A DNA stretch of 64,000 nt, from positions 12,873,016-12,937,015 of the forward strand of contig NW_004624795.1 of the NCBI RefSeq assembly GCF_000247695.1, given 5' to 3'. Within the stretch, counting starts at the first letter, position 1; each line of letters starts with the position of its first letter. This DNA comes from Heterocephalus glaber. Its lineage: Eukaryota; Chordata; Mammalia; Rodentia; Bathyergidae. Below are positions 52,090 through 63,000 of the stretch, piece after piece. The position numbers were made by a program, and so were the translations under genes. The notes below the pieces were generated by a model. The model did no database searches. It saw only the letters and a program-made list of their open reading frames with translations, and was not told where the DNA came from.

Positions 52090-52870
52090 AGCTTGTATCA
52101 TCTGAGAATTCAAGAAATACCTTATTAATAGAAAAAGCAATAGGAAAAAGGTCTATGAAACTAAAAGTTAGTCCTTTAATAGATAAAAAACCTTGACAAA
52201 TCTTTAGCTAGACTGGCCAAGAAAAAAGACAGTAGACTCAAGATACTGATATCAGGAGTGAAAAAGGGGATGTTATTGCCCACTTTAAAGACATATAAAG
52301 GATTATAAGAAAATACTATGAATGACCCATAGGGGGATGAATTAGATAACCTAGATAAAGTGGACAGAGCCTTAGACACATACTATTAAAATTACCTCAA
52401 GAGGGCTGGGGATTTAGCTCAGTGGTTCTGCCACCTGCCTTGCAAGTGCAAGGTCCCGAGTTCGATCCCCGGTACCAAACAAATAAATAAAATTACCTCA
52501 AGAAATGGATAATCTGAATAGATCTATAACAAACGAAGAGATTGCATTAGTGTTTTGTGCTTTCACAGGTGAATTCTACTACATGTTTAAAGAATTGGAA
52601 CTAATCCTTTATACTTAAAAAAAGAATAGAATAGGAAGGAACATTTTCCAACTCACTTATGAGTCTAGTATTCCCCAGATATGTCACAAGAAAATTACAT
52701 ATCAATATTATAAATATAGATGTAAAAATTCTCAACAAAATACTAGCAAAACAAAAATAGCAGCGTATAAAAAGGATTATACACCATATTAACAGAATAA
52801 AGGGCAAAAACCAATGATCATTTCCATAGATGCAGAATAAATTCCATCACCCTTTCATGATAAAAACATG
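52090..52870 (+). mobile_element. L1 ORF2 fragment, decayed
   Basis: CTTTAGCTAGACTGGCCAAG, AGGTGAATTCTACTACATGT, AAAATTCTCAACAAAATACT and ATAGATGCAGAATAAATTCC are diverged L1 ORF2 landmarks. Frames are broken. An ID is inserted at 52404. Confidence 0.75.
52404..52489 (+). mobile_element. ID-like SINE inside L1
   Basis: Flanked by AAAATTACCTCAAGA on both sides. The body is close to the family consensus (GTTCGATCCCCGGTACC). Confidence 0.92.
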
Positions 52871-52884
52871 CAACAAACTAGGAA

Positions 52885-52956
52885 TAGAAGGATCACAAGT
52901 TCAAGGCCAGCCTGGGGTCCACAGAAAGTGTGAGGCCAGCCTGGATGACAAAGTGA
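52885..52956 (+). mobile_element. B1 fragment
   Basis: AAGTTCAAGGCCAGCCTGGG and GGCCAGCCTGGATGACAAAG. Confidence 0.6.
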
Positions 52957-53072
52957 GATATAGATAGACATAGACATGGACATAGACATGGATATGGACG
53001 TAGATATGGACATGGATGTGGACAAAGACATAGGTACAGACATACATACAGACACAGACATAGATACAGTTA
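52957..53072. repeat. Hexamer-based minisatellite (GACATA/GACATG)n
   Basis: About 18 imperfect 6-bp units, grown from a B1 tail. The open frames here are repeat artefacts. Confidence 0.85.
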
Positions 53073-53114
53073 TGTTGCTCAGTGTCATTAGATATCAAAA
53101 ATATATAAATGAAA

Positions 53115-53405
53115 ACCTCAATTGCAGCACTCTGGGAGGCAGGAGCATTGCAAATTTGAGCTCAGCTTTGGCAATTTAGCAAGACCCTATCTCAAAAAAA
53201 GAGCTGGGCATGGTGGTGCATGTCTATAATCTCAGCACTTGGGAGACTAAGACAAGAGGATCACTGTAAGTTCAAGGCCAGCGTGGGCTACATAGTGAGT
53301 TCAAAACCAGCCAGAACTACATAACAAAACTCTGTCTCAAAAAAAAGTATTTGGGGACAGAGCACAGTGTAGTTCAATCTGCAGTGCCACCAAAACAAAC
53401 AAACA
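53115..53405 (+). mobile_element. B1-dID composite split by a B1
   Basis: Old B1 part 53115-53198 (TTTGGCAATTTAGCAAGACC) and dID part about 53349-53405 (GGGGACAGAGCACAGTG...TCAATCTGCAGTGCC). A younger B1 (53201-53348) lies between. Confidence 0.6.
53201..53348 (+). mobile_element. B1 SINE
   Basis: GAGCTGGGCATGGTGGTGCA to CTCTGTCTC plus A-tail. Confidence 0.85.
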
Positions 53406-54412
53406 AACAACAACAACAAAAACCATGAAATACAGGATTTCTTAGGGGTGTCCTAAGTTTCGAGGAGCTGTGACCTGGATAACTCCACTTCCACTGGAGC
53501 ATCTTCTGGCTGGTTCCTTCTTTGTGACCATTTGCTGTATTGTTTTAACTGAAGCTCTCAATGATTCACTGATGGTTGAATGGGTCAAGGCAAGTTGTTT
53601 CTCAGGAGAATATAAAAATGAACAAAATTATATCCTAACTCTCAGCAAATACATTTAGTGTGGATTCTGACTGAGTGGATCAGAGACAGGGATCAGCAAA
53701 AGAGCATTTAAACTTCATGAGAGGTGGTGAATCCTGGCCTGAGAAATTTCTCTGACCCACAAGGAAAATGCCCTTTGTAACCTCAGATAATCATAGACTT
53801 TGCAACAGACAGCAACGTTATAGACCATCTGGTCCTACATTTTCTCCATGAAGAAAGCCAGATTCTGAGAGGTGAAATGACTAGCAGCCAAACTGGACTT
53901 GAGACGTCTTCCCTGATTCCCACTCCAGTACTTATTTCCTTAGTTTGCAGTCACCTGAGTGACCTTGACTGGCTCCTCCAGGTTTCAGGGAGTCTGGGGA
54001 GGAGGAAGGGCAACATTTGGTGCTAGATAAATACTTGCCTAGGGAAATATGTCTTGGAAGGCCACCCAAGAAGTCAGGAAGGAATTGGGGCAGATCTGAA
54101 CAATTCTGTTCGTGTTGCTTGTTGCTTACTTCCTCAGCAGGGGGATGGCACCAGGGTTTGTGCTGTAATGGGAGTGTCCTGTGTTTTACCATCCTTCTCC
54201 AATTTCCTGGAGGCCTGGGACCAGGTTAACTAAAGGGCATGACAAAATGCCTTCTGTTACTTCCATAATCTATTTCCTCTGACCCAGTCAGCTGGAGTTG
54301 ATTGTCTTTACTTACAAAGATTTCAGTCAAATACTCCATAGAGAGTGTGAGGAGGAAGTCACTCAGAAATCAGGGCTGAACTTTCTCCATGGCTGACAAT
54401 GATTTATTTTAG
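53406..54412. other. Mostly unique sequence with a MIR-like piece
   Basis: ACCATCTGGTCCTACATTTTC and GATTCTGAGAGGTGAAATGA at 53820-53890 look MIR-like. No gene seen. Confidence 0.4.
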
Positions 54413-54444
54413 CTAGCGATTTGTTCTGGGCAGGGAGGGCCCAG

Positions 54445-54453
54445 TATAAATAG
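54445..54453 (+). promoter_or_regulatory. TATA-box-like TATAAATAG in isolated context
   Basis: A canonical TATAAATAG is preceded by GGGAGGGCCCAG, promoter-like in composition. No downstream gene is visible, so function is speculative. Confidence 0.2.
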
Positions 54454-54559
54454 CACACATTGCTGGTTCTGGGGAGACAGACAGAAGATCCTACATACCA
54501 TGCTTTGGGTAGAGGGAGAGATGGAGTGACCCTCAAGATGTCCTTTTCAGCCACTGATG

Positions 54560-54835
54560 AGCATGACGAGTTTAATCAATGCTTAGAGAACTCCTATGTT
54601 GCAGGGACTGGGTTAGTTACTGCAGACCACACATAAATAAGATGTGATCCCTGCCTATAAGGAACTACGGACAAATGTTAAGACTGACAAGTTTAATAGA
54701 AAGTAGTCAGTGATGAGCCCTGGATGTTACAGAGCACAGAAGAGGAGTATACATTTTCTCCCTAGGATTCAGGGAAGGCTTCATAGATGATACCCAAACA
54801 AAGGAGTAAGCCCCAAAGAAAACTATGAACCTCAC
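54560..54835. repeat. Ancient mammalian interspersed repeat, family unnamed
   Basis: TGCAGGGACTGGGTTAGTTA, GATCCCTGCCTATAAGGAAC and TCAGGGAAGGCTTCATAGAT occur in the order of a common old mammalian repeat. Confidence 0.4.
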
Positions 54836-55249
54836 AGGCGAGGGGGGAAACACAGGAAGTTGACAATGTTACTAGAACAGGAAAAGTGAGATGGTAAGCG
54901 TGGGAGATAAGGCAGAGAGGCAGGTGTGTGAAAGGGCATAGTTGTTATTCGGAGCAGAGAACAGGGAAGTTGTTAAGGAGGTCTGCATTTTGACAGACTC
55001 CTGAAGTGTAGATTTGCAGTAGAAAAGTAAAGAATGAGGACAGGGAACCAACTGGGAGAGGTGATGAGCATATGATGCAGGACATCCATAATGAGAACGA
55101 AAGATGTGGATCGCAAAAACAGCCTGGCAGTGACGACAGAGACATAGTGGGGGAGGCTCCCAAGTTTCTGGATTGTTCATGCGTGGGAAGTGAGGCCATG
55201 AATGGAGATAAGAAATACAGCAATGGGAACAAGCCTGGAAGAATGATGT

Positions 55250-55465
55250 AGATGACGGCTAACATTTATTAATCACGTTTATGAATCAGGCACTATGCCA
55301 AGAGTTTTCATGCATTTTCTCTTAACTCTGCGAAATAGATATTATTCTCAATTTCCAGATGAGGAGAATGAAACTTTGAGATATTGAAAAGCTTGGCCAG
55401 ATTGGCACAGCTGGCAAGTGGTAGAAACAGGTTAGAATCAAAGCATCCTGGCTCCTGGAGCAAGG
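55250..55465 (+). repeat. MIR SINE relic
   Basis: CTAACATTTATTAATCACGT, CAGGCACTATGCCAAGAGTT, TCCAGATGAGGAGAATGAAA and CAGCTGGCAAGTGGTAG. Confidence 0.8.
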
Positions 55466-55481
55466 TTGTTAACCACCAGGT

Positions 55482-55482
55482 G

Positions 55483-55530
<48 letters not shown>
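55482..55530. repeat. (GT)n microsatellite
   Basis: About 24 GT units with one C interruption near the start. Confidence 0.95.
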
Positions 55531-55535
<5 letters not shown>

Positions 55536-55707
55536 TGAGAGGCACTCACAGCAAAGGGGAGGGGTATAGGCATGAAAGGGTCATCAGGGTTCAGACCTTA
55601 CAGTAAATGAAGTAGACAGAGGGTAAGGGTCCCTTAAATGAGAGAAAAAACAACAATTTCCTCTGATTTTAAAGTCAAAATATTGTAGATAAGTAAGTTA
55701 ATTAGAC

Positions 55708-56340
55708 ATGTTATAGGCAGTCAGACAGGGCCAGCTCGAGAGGAGCCAACGTGAAGGACAACTGAGCCAACACGGAGGACAGGAGAGGAGCCAACATGGA
55801 GGACAATCAAGACACATTCACTGAAAGCCACCATTGTAAAAGAGAAACACCTACATAGCATGAATAGCAGTGATTGATATTCTAAATAGGTATCAATCAC
55901 CTGGGTGGGGGACAAAGATCTTCCAAGAAAGATCCCTGACCCATCCCTTACCACCGAAAATCCTTGCTCATTCCTTGTATGCTTGCTACGTGACTTGTTT
56001 CCCCATCAGATCCCCATTTAAACAATATTACCTAAGCAACTATACTTTTTTTTTTTGGTACCGGGGATTGAACTTGTGGAACCACTGAGCTAAATCCTCG
56101 GCACTATGCTTATAAACTTACTAGTTGACTATAGTTTTGTCCCGCCTTGAACCCACCTCACCTCTTAGCTTTGTCCCATAAAACACCTCTGAGAAGTTGG
56201 TGAGCGGGCAACTCACTTTCCAGTCCCCCTTCTGTTTCTCTTAGAAGGTTTCTTTCTCTCGATAAAATTTTCCTACTCTTAACCTCCATTGTTCCTAGAA
56301 TTCATTCTTCGATTTTAGAGAACACGAACTCGCACTTTGG
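55708..56340 (+). mobile_element. Probable endogenous-retrovirus LTR with internal tandem repeats, split by an ID
   Basis: U3-like part has tandem GAGCCAACRYGRAGGACA units (55741-55805). R/U5-like part has CTCTGAGAAGTTGGTGAGCG, GATAAAATTTTCCTACTC and AGAACACGAACTCGCA. Composition resembles class I ERV LTRs. Ends are approximate, with no clear target-site duplication. Confidence 0.5.
56045..56104 (-). mobile_element. ID-like SINE, internally deleted
   Basis: GGTACCGGGGATTGAACTTG joined to GGAACCACTGAGCTAAATCC. Flanked by aged ACTATAC/ACTATGC. Confidence 0.8.
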
Positions 56341-56547
56341 ATATCTAGCAGGTTTGAGAATAACATCTTTTCCCCCTATATCAAAAAAGACATGACTGCT
56401 CTCTGAACAAGAGAAAACTGGGCAATCACAAACAGTAGTGTGAAATAAAGAGGTCCAAGTTAAGCTGAGGTATTAATTATAATGGTTACTATACTGCATA
56501 GTAATCATCCTGGACAGTAGGCATTGTACATAAATAGCAATAATTAG

Positions 56548-56873
56548 TGTATTAGCCAGCTTTCCCATTGCTGGGACAAATTATCCAACACCTACAACTT
56601 CAGGGAAGAGAGGTTTATTTCATTCAAAGTTTCGGAAGATTCAGTCCATGGTCAGCCGGCTCCAAAGCAGAAATATTGTGGCAGAAGGGTATAGTTTAAT
56701 AAAAAACTTAGTTCATGCTGGCCAGGAAGCTGAGCAGGGGAACAGTGCCAGAGAAGGGGGTCAAGGGACCATAAATGGACCCAAGGTCATACCTGTGTGC
56801 GAAGGGGGCTTTACTAATCCTCTGGGGCAGCATCCAAGGTAAATCAAGTTGACACTCCATCTTAACAACCACA
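56548..56873 (-). mobile_element. MaLR-type solo LTR
   Basis: The minus strand ends AATGGGAAAGCTGGCTAATACA. The flanking 5-mers ATTAG and ATAAG differ at one base. Confidence 0.65.
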
Positions 56874-57084
56874 ATAAGTATAGCACAAGTTTTCTATACC
56901 GTGTCCTGTGGAACAGTGGTTTTTGCAGATGTTAATACATGGATAAAAAAGAGCTTCAGAGTCAGATAAATTTAGGAAATGCTGGTATGATTTAGACAGG
57001 CAAACTCCTGCTTTATACTTTTTCCTTGTTGTTAGAAGGCATTATAATGGGATGTCTAAGATGGAAGGCACTGGAAACACACAG

Positions 57085-57315
57085 CCTGGGCTTGAGTACT
57101 GCCACTGACAAGCTGGATAATCTCGGGCAAGTTACAGAACTTCCCTAGGCTGACATTTGCTCAACTCCCAGGGGCGGGGGGCAGGGGATAGTAATATATT
57201 CACTTCAAAAGCCACTTCCCAGGGTTAAATAGAATCCACTGCATTTGAAATGCTGAGAATAGAGCCTGGTGCAGAGAGAGGGCTCCAGAAAGGTTAGTTA
57301 TTATTACCTATAAAC
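57085..57315 (+). repeat. MIR SINE relic
   Basis: GGGCTTGAGTACTGCCACTG, GGGCAAGTTACAGAACTTCC and AATAGAGCCTGGTGCAGAG. Confidence 0.75.
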
Positions 57316-59179
57316 CATACTATTATTAACAAGTGTCCCTCATACCCTATAGAGTTTAGTCTTTGTCACACGTATATGCTAAGACCCACATTTCTGAAAA
57401 GCCAAAAGTCTTGGTTCTGACTCTTGTCATTTGAAGTTCTTAGTGCTCCTATTTCTACCCCACTACAACCCATACTGGGAATGATTGAATTCTTTCCCTA
57501 CTGTACTCCAGGGAAGGAAAGTAGGGAGAAGGAGGATTTATGCCCTGGCAGCATGGCCTTTGAAGGGCCACTGCTGACTCATAATCACCTTTGTGCACAC
57601 TTGAAAAGGGTCATAAAGGTGGACACTGGCCTGTACCAGGACATATAGCTTAGCAAGTAGAGTGCAAGTCCTCACTTGTTCCTCAGATGCCCTTGTACAG
57701 TGAACAACCTACACAACCATACACATCAGTCCTGACCTTTAGGATTTGGAAAGGGCTGCAAGTTAATGAATTACTAGCTGTCTTTCTCCAAGAAGCCTAT
57801 AATACTAGCTCTGCAAAAGTCCTAAGTAAATAAACCCATCCTTGTTTCTCTCCTCTTTCCCCTTATGTACCCGCCCCCCAATACAGAACTGACATCAGAA
57901 TACCCTTTCTGTGAGGGGGACAGATACCCTACTGTCAGATACTCTTGCCTGTTTCTCTAGAATCCTTGATTAAGGAGAGGAAAAGACAGCTATGGAAAGC
58001 AGGGGCCAGAGGGGATGATTTTCCAGGTTTCCCTTGAGACATCATGAACACTAACTTATGATTCTCCCAACCAGAGCAGGTCAGGGCCAGAGCAAGTCTG
58101 ACTTTCTGACTTCGGCTTGGGGCAGAGAAGGGGAAAAGACGGGCATTGGGAGCTATTCCTGACAGCTTCTAAATTTCCACTATACGGCCAAAATGCCTGG
58201 TTCCCAGTGAAGACTCTATAGGCCCTTTACCTTTCCTATATGAAACAGTCTGGGAAGAAAAGCCAATTCCTGGGAGTCTTTGGGGGTGAGCTGGGTAGTG
58301 GAGAGCAGCAACACTCAACGTGCACGTTCACACACAGTCTTGAGAGCCTACAGAGGGCCTGCTGCCTGGCACCCCTTTCCTGTTGTTGGCCTAGTCTGAC
58401 CAGCACTGATCTGGCAAAGGCTCTACCTTCTCTTTAAATTGAGAGATAAGGATGGGGTGATTTTTAAGACTTTCAAAGTACTGACAGGCTTTGGTGTATA
58501 CCTCTAGAGGTTCTGTTCACTCCCTTCTAATCCTGTCTAACTGGACAGGTGGGGTCAGCTGAGAGGACACGGCTTCTGCCTCTATCCCAAAAGAACCCCA
58601 AGGCTATAATAAACCTGAGAAGACCGCAGAGGCCTGTGTAGCCCCCAAGACAAAATTCTCTCTCACAATTTTGCTTCGGGTCTGCCTCCATCGTTCCCGA
58701 AGACAAATACTGGCTGGGGCCCCAGCTGGGAGTTAGTTAGGTCGGTGGCCTTCAGACTCAGGAACAAAGGCAGAGAGAGCGGGAGGGGGAAGGGACTTTG
58801 CCAGAATCTAAGAGGAGGGAGGCGTGGGGGCTGTTTTATGCCTTTACCTCAAAAAGTGGCTGGCTATCCTCTCCTCCCACAATTTTGGGGGTCCTGGGGG
58901 AAAGGGATGTTCTGCCTTTTCCCCTGAGGCTGATGACTTAGGCTGGGACCTGTAACCCTTCCCATCTGCTCCCTGGGTCTGACACCTCCATCCCCCTTTC
59001 TTCCTTTTTTCTCCCAGGGATTGAGACTCCAAGGCCCTCCCTCTCCCCCCTCTCCTCCTCTCCAGGGCCTGGCCTTTCTAGCTCGGGGCAGAGGGGTCTG
59101 CTTTCTTCTCTTCTCTTGTGACAGGCCCAGCTCCCTCCCCCCACCCTCTTCAGCTCCCCTTCCCGGGCCCCCTCCGCCC
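57316..59179. other. Unique sequence upstream of DYNLL2
   Basis: SINE-free for nearly 2 kb, rising in GC toward the promoter. Likely to contain proximal regulatory DNA, but no specific element is provable. Confidence 0.4.
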
Positions 59180-59349
59180 CGAGGCATTGTGGGAGGAAAC
59201 AAGATGTGGGGCGAGAGCGGCGCGGGGAGAAGCCCGCAGTGCGGGGCCGGACGGGCTCAGCCAATAGGGAGGGCGGACGGCGGCGCGCTCGGCGGGAGGG
59301 AGGGGGGCGGGGGCGGGGCGCTATTTCAGGCGGGGCCGCGCGTCGGCCG
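59180..59349 (+). promoter_or_regulatory. DYNLL2: DYNLL2 CpG-island core promoter
   Basis: Forward CCAAT box at 59261-59265 (CAGCCAATAGGG), then a G-rich run at 59294-59319, then CTATTTCAGG at 59321-59330 as a weak TATA-like element. Transcription start is expected near 59350. TCCCACAATGC (minus strand, about 59184-59194) resembles half of a ZNF143-type site. Confidence 0.7.
59294..59319 (+). promoter_or_regulatory. Potential G-quadruplex in the DYNLL2 promoter
   Basis: Four or more G-runs of at least three (GGGAGGGAGGGGGGC and GGGGGCGGGG) with 1-nt loops lie directly upstream of the TATA-like element. They also form overlapping Sp1/GC boxes. Confidence 0.6.
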
Positions 59350-59616
59350 CGCACAGCGGCAGAGCAGAGCGGAGCGGCGAGGCGCCAGCGCGGAGCGGGA
59401 AGGCGGGCGGGCGGGCCGGCGGCGCGAGGCGGAGCTCGGACTGCCGGGGAAGCTCGGACGGCGGCGCGAGCGCTGGGCCCCGGGCTGCGGGAGTCGGACA
59501 CCGCGGCGGCGGCGGCTGCTGCAGCAGGAGGAGCCCAGGGGACACCGCCCCTGCCCGCGCTCTGCCTCAGCCCATCGCTGCTCCCCCGGGGCCCGTGCGG
59601 ACTCTGCTCGCTGAAG
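59350..59616 (+). other. DYNLL2: DYNLL2 exon 1 (non-coding 5' UTR)
   Basis: GC-rich 5' UTR with a (CGG)5 run near 59503-59517 followed by CTGCTGCAGCAGG. It contains no ATG that I can find and ends at a consensus donor, CTGAAG|GTGAGC, at 59616/59617. The 5' end is inferred from the promoter motifs. Confidence 0.75.
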
Positions 59617-62600
59617 GTGAGCGGCAGGAGCGGGCGTCCCCCGGCGGCAGGTGGCCTTCGCCGCTCCGGGCAGACCCTCGGGCCGAGCGGGCTGGCTCCG
59701 CCACACGCCCCCGGCGCCCCTCCCAGCCCCCAGCCCCCCAGCCAGCCTGCGCCACCCCGAGCCCTGGCGACCCTCGTGGCACCACCCGAGGCCCCAGGCT
59801 GCGGAGCTGCCGGCCCCCAGCCCTGGAATCTCCCTCCGCGGCTTGGAGGCCCCGGTGTGTGGGGACGGGAGAGGAGGCGGAGAGGGCGCGGGCGTGACGC
59901 GGCTCCTTCGCTGCCACCCTCTGGGGCGTCCTTCTAGCGGCGAGGACGCCCAGTCACTCCGCGCCGCTCCAAGCCTGGAGGGGGAGGGCGGGAGTGGGGA
60001 GGAGGGGACGGCTCATTCCCTGGGTGCTGCCCTCGGGGCCGCAGCTCCCCGGAGGACGCGGTGGCGGAGGGGACGGTTCCCCCTGGCGACCTGGAGGGAA
60101 GAAATCGGAGCATTTGTGTGTGTTGGCGAATGGGCAAGGCTCTCCATGTCATTCGGAGGCTCAGCTTTTTTGGGGGGGGGGGGTCCCAGAACAGGAGAAA
60201 GGATGGGAACTGCTCTGGAGTGTCTTTCGCTTTTCAGAGGGCTCGTGACCGAGGCGGCTGGCTTCGGGCCTTCTGGCCATCCTTGTATACAGAGGCTCTG
60301 GTCCCTTTTTCCCCAGGAGGGAGGGACTAAGTTGGGCATGTCCCTATATCCTTTTTTCACTCGCACCTTGGACAGGGTGGTTGAGGCTGGGCCCTACCCC
60401 TCTCGAGTGCCCGAGGGGCCAGAGGTGAAGAATCGTGGCATTGTAGTCACAAGATCAATGTTACGTAACTGCAGACACTCTCCTGGAGAGTAAGGTGGCT
60501 TTTTATTGTGACAGAGTTGTTCCATTGGACTTTGGGGATGAGGCAGTGGAGCAGGTGAGCTGCTGGCAAAACGGTGCCAGTTTCATACTTTGACTTCGTT
60601 GTCTGTACCAGCCTACACCCCCACCTATGGATTTGTAAACAGTGCCCCCTCCTGAGTGGTAATCTGGAATAGGCTACCAGGTGACACTGTATTTCTTAGT
60701 TTATAAAAAACCTTATAATAACATTTTCTCTTGTGCTGCTGTAATATCTTGTATCAGAGACCATTGAGGTTGCCTCATTTATATCATTTCAGCCCTCTTT
60801 TTTTTTTCTTTTTTTCCCCAAAGGTAGACATTTCTTTGCCCAAGGTCACACAGCTAGTCAGGCCTTGGACAGGGTTCACTTGACCTTTTCTCAGCACCAG
60901 ACAGTGTTCAGAGACTTCCTCAGGTTCAGGCTTTTCCCCTCTGGGGTATGGGATAGAGGATACTGATCCACTGACCCTTTGCTCTGACAGTGACTGCTGA
61001 AGTGGAACCAGCCCTGCTTAGTTTGACAGTGCCAGGCAAGGGCTCAAAGGCTGCCGAGCATGGATACATTCTGTACATCTGGGGCAGGCTGAAATAATGG
61101 TCTTGAGTTCTGCTTTAACTTTCAGCCCATCCAGCCTGAGTGTAGACTTAGAGATCAGAGTGGCTTGGAATGATACCAGAGATCTATCTTGGAGCAGACA
61201 GCATCTACACAAGAGATCTCTCCTTGTATAGCAGGCCCAGACTGATAGCATCTTTTGTCCATTGGGCTGGGCATACTCACAGTGGTGGTTTGGGGAGGTG
61301 GGGTGAGGGGAATTGTTACTGCTCTGTTGTGTGAAATGTGGTTGAGAACGGAGGGCAGGGTTTCGTAGCTCATCCCCTCTACTGCTGCAAAGTGTCTCAC
61401 ATACTGTAGACTGCCAGGCAGGGCTTCTTCTTATCGTCGCAGGAATGGCCTGTGTAGGTGCTGTGATTCTACAGGATGAATGCCATGGCCCAGGTGACAG
61501 GAATATAAAACAGGGCTGTTAAATAATAACAGACCTTCACCTTTCTCAGGTGCTTTTTTTTTTTTTTTTTGAACCCTATTTATTCAGGCTTCTCTCAAGC
61601 CTATGTTATTTAGGGAAAAGAAGGCCTCAGATTCCTGTAAGGAAAACAAGCTATTCCCTAACATAATCCTTTGACTTTACCTTATAGCTTGGTACTTTTG
61701 GAATGAGTATTTTTACATGAGCCAGAAATCCAGGGAAATGATAACTCATTGTTGGAGCTGGGTCCAAAATCTAGAGCTTTCAAAAAATATATTGAGTTTA
61801 AAGATTGAACATTGTATTGAGGAGAGTGGGGAAGTAGAGGGAAGGATGAGATGGTGTGGCATGGCATGTGGGAATGGTTGGCTGAGTCTGAGGCTGCCCT
61901 CCAGCTCTTCTCTTAGGGGCATGGCAGCCCTGGGTTCTGAAGACTGTTACCTCTTCCCTATTGGACATTGTTGGCCCAGAAGGTACTCTGTCCCTTTTTT
62001 GTTTGTGTAAAACAGAGACTGCCAACTTTTTTCCTGTTGAGGGCCAGATAGTAAATATTCTAGGTTTTAGGAACCATACAGTCTCATAAGTACTCAACTC
62101 TTGTCACTGTAGCTTGTTCCTGCAGAATTTTATTTTATGAAAACATGGCAGCTGAATCTAGCACATGGACAGCTCCTTGTATAGATGCTTTGTGTTTGCA
62201 GGTGCTGCCATATAAATTAGTTAATTCTTTTAACAACCTCTAATACAGAGCTGACCTCACTGCTGAAATGGAGGTAGGTAATTGATACAGAGACCAAATG
62301 ACTTATCCATGACCACAAGTGTTTACAAGACCAGAAATTAGGGGTACTGATTTCTAGCTAATCCATCTTTCTACCATGATACTAGTGATGTAGTGTAGTA
62401 ATAGTCATTAAATCAAGGGCTTATGCTGTTAAGGAGTTATGCCACCTGATTTATCTTCAGGATGATCCTACGGTCCCCAATATACAGATGAGGACTTAAC
62501 ACAAAAGTTAAGTAACCTGCCCAAAGAGTAAGGTAGGTGATGTATTGTAATATCATTTTTACTATCAGTGGTGTTCAGAATGTTGGAGATAGATAGGTTT

Positions 62601-62861
62601 TAGAGTTGGAATAGTCTCATTTTACATGTGATAAAAATGATGGCTTATGCTTTTTTTTCTACTTTCCCTATATTTTCAAGGAGTGAGAGTCATGTTTCTG
62701 CTAAAAGCTTAGGAGCTTCCTCTCCTGATGGTTTCATGTCTGTGTGTTCTATACTTCCACCTTCAGTACTCCCCTTTCCCACTGAGGCCTCCCATCCAGC
62801 AGCTTGTGTTCTTTGGCCAGAGTGTGGAGTTGTCAGCCTCACTTCTCTGCTCCTTCTGCAG
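59617..62861 (+). other. DYNLL2: DYNLL2 intron 1
   Basis: Begins GTGAGC and ends with a pyrimidine-rich CTCCTTCTGCAG acceptor at 62861. The first ~500 nt continue the CpG island. It holds a T tract (61554-61570) and MIR-like relics near 60815-60880, 62210-62350 and 62440-62520. No young SINE was seen in this intron, unlike the rest of the window. Confidence 0.8.
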
Positions 62862-62868
62862 TGTCACG

Positions 62869-63000
62869 ATGTCTGACCGGAAGGCAGTGATCAAGAACGC
62901 AGACATGTCTGAGGACATGCAACAGGATGCTGTTGACTGCGCCACGCAGGCTATGGAGAAATACAATATAGAGAAGGACATTGCTGCCTATATCAAGAAG
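62869..63000 (+). CDS. DYNLL2: DYNLL2 (dynein light chain LC8-type 2), coding exon 2, residues 1-44
   Basis: Codes for 44 residues beginning [20 protein letters not shown] and ending IAAYIKK, followed by the donor GTATGC in phase 0. Ser2, Asp16, Ala21-Val22-Asp23 and Tyr41 distinguish it from the paralogue DYNLL1. LC8 is an 89-residue dimeric hub protein. It binds short linear motifs in dynein intermediate chain, myosin Va, Bim/Bmf and many other partners. This exon supplies the first strand and the two N-terminal helices. The strands forming the peptide groove (from EFDKKYNPTWHC onward) are in the next exon, outside the window. The splice acceptor lies 7 nt before the ATG. The coding stretch has no stop or frameshift and its splice sites are intact, so this is the functional gene and not one of the many LC8 retrocopies. 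Confidence 0.96.

Noticed and set aside
52855..53179. Met/Ser- and Asp/Met-repeat ORFs on both strands
   Set aside because: They are translations of the 6-bp minisatellite.
59206..59937. 243-codon ORF (and several overlapping long ORFs on both strands) in the GC-rich DYNLL2 promoter/exon 1
   Set aside because: The composition is Arg/Ala/Gly/Pro-rich in every frame, as expected from CpG-island GC content with few stop codons. It crosses the promoter, a splice donor and intron.
59651..60493. 280-codon ORF just after exon 1
   Set aside because: It lies in intron 1 downstream of a clear splice donor, with GC-driven low stop frequency and no recognisable domain.
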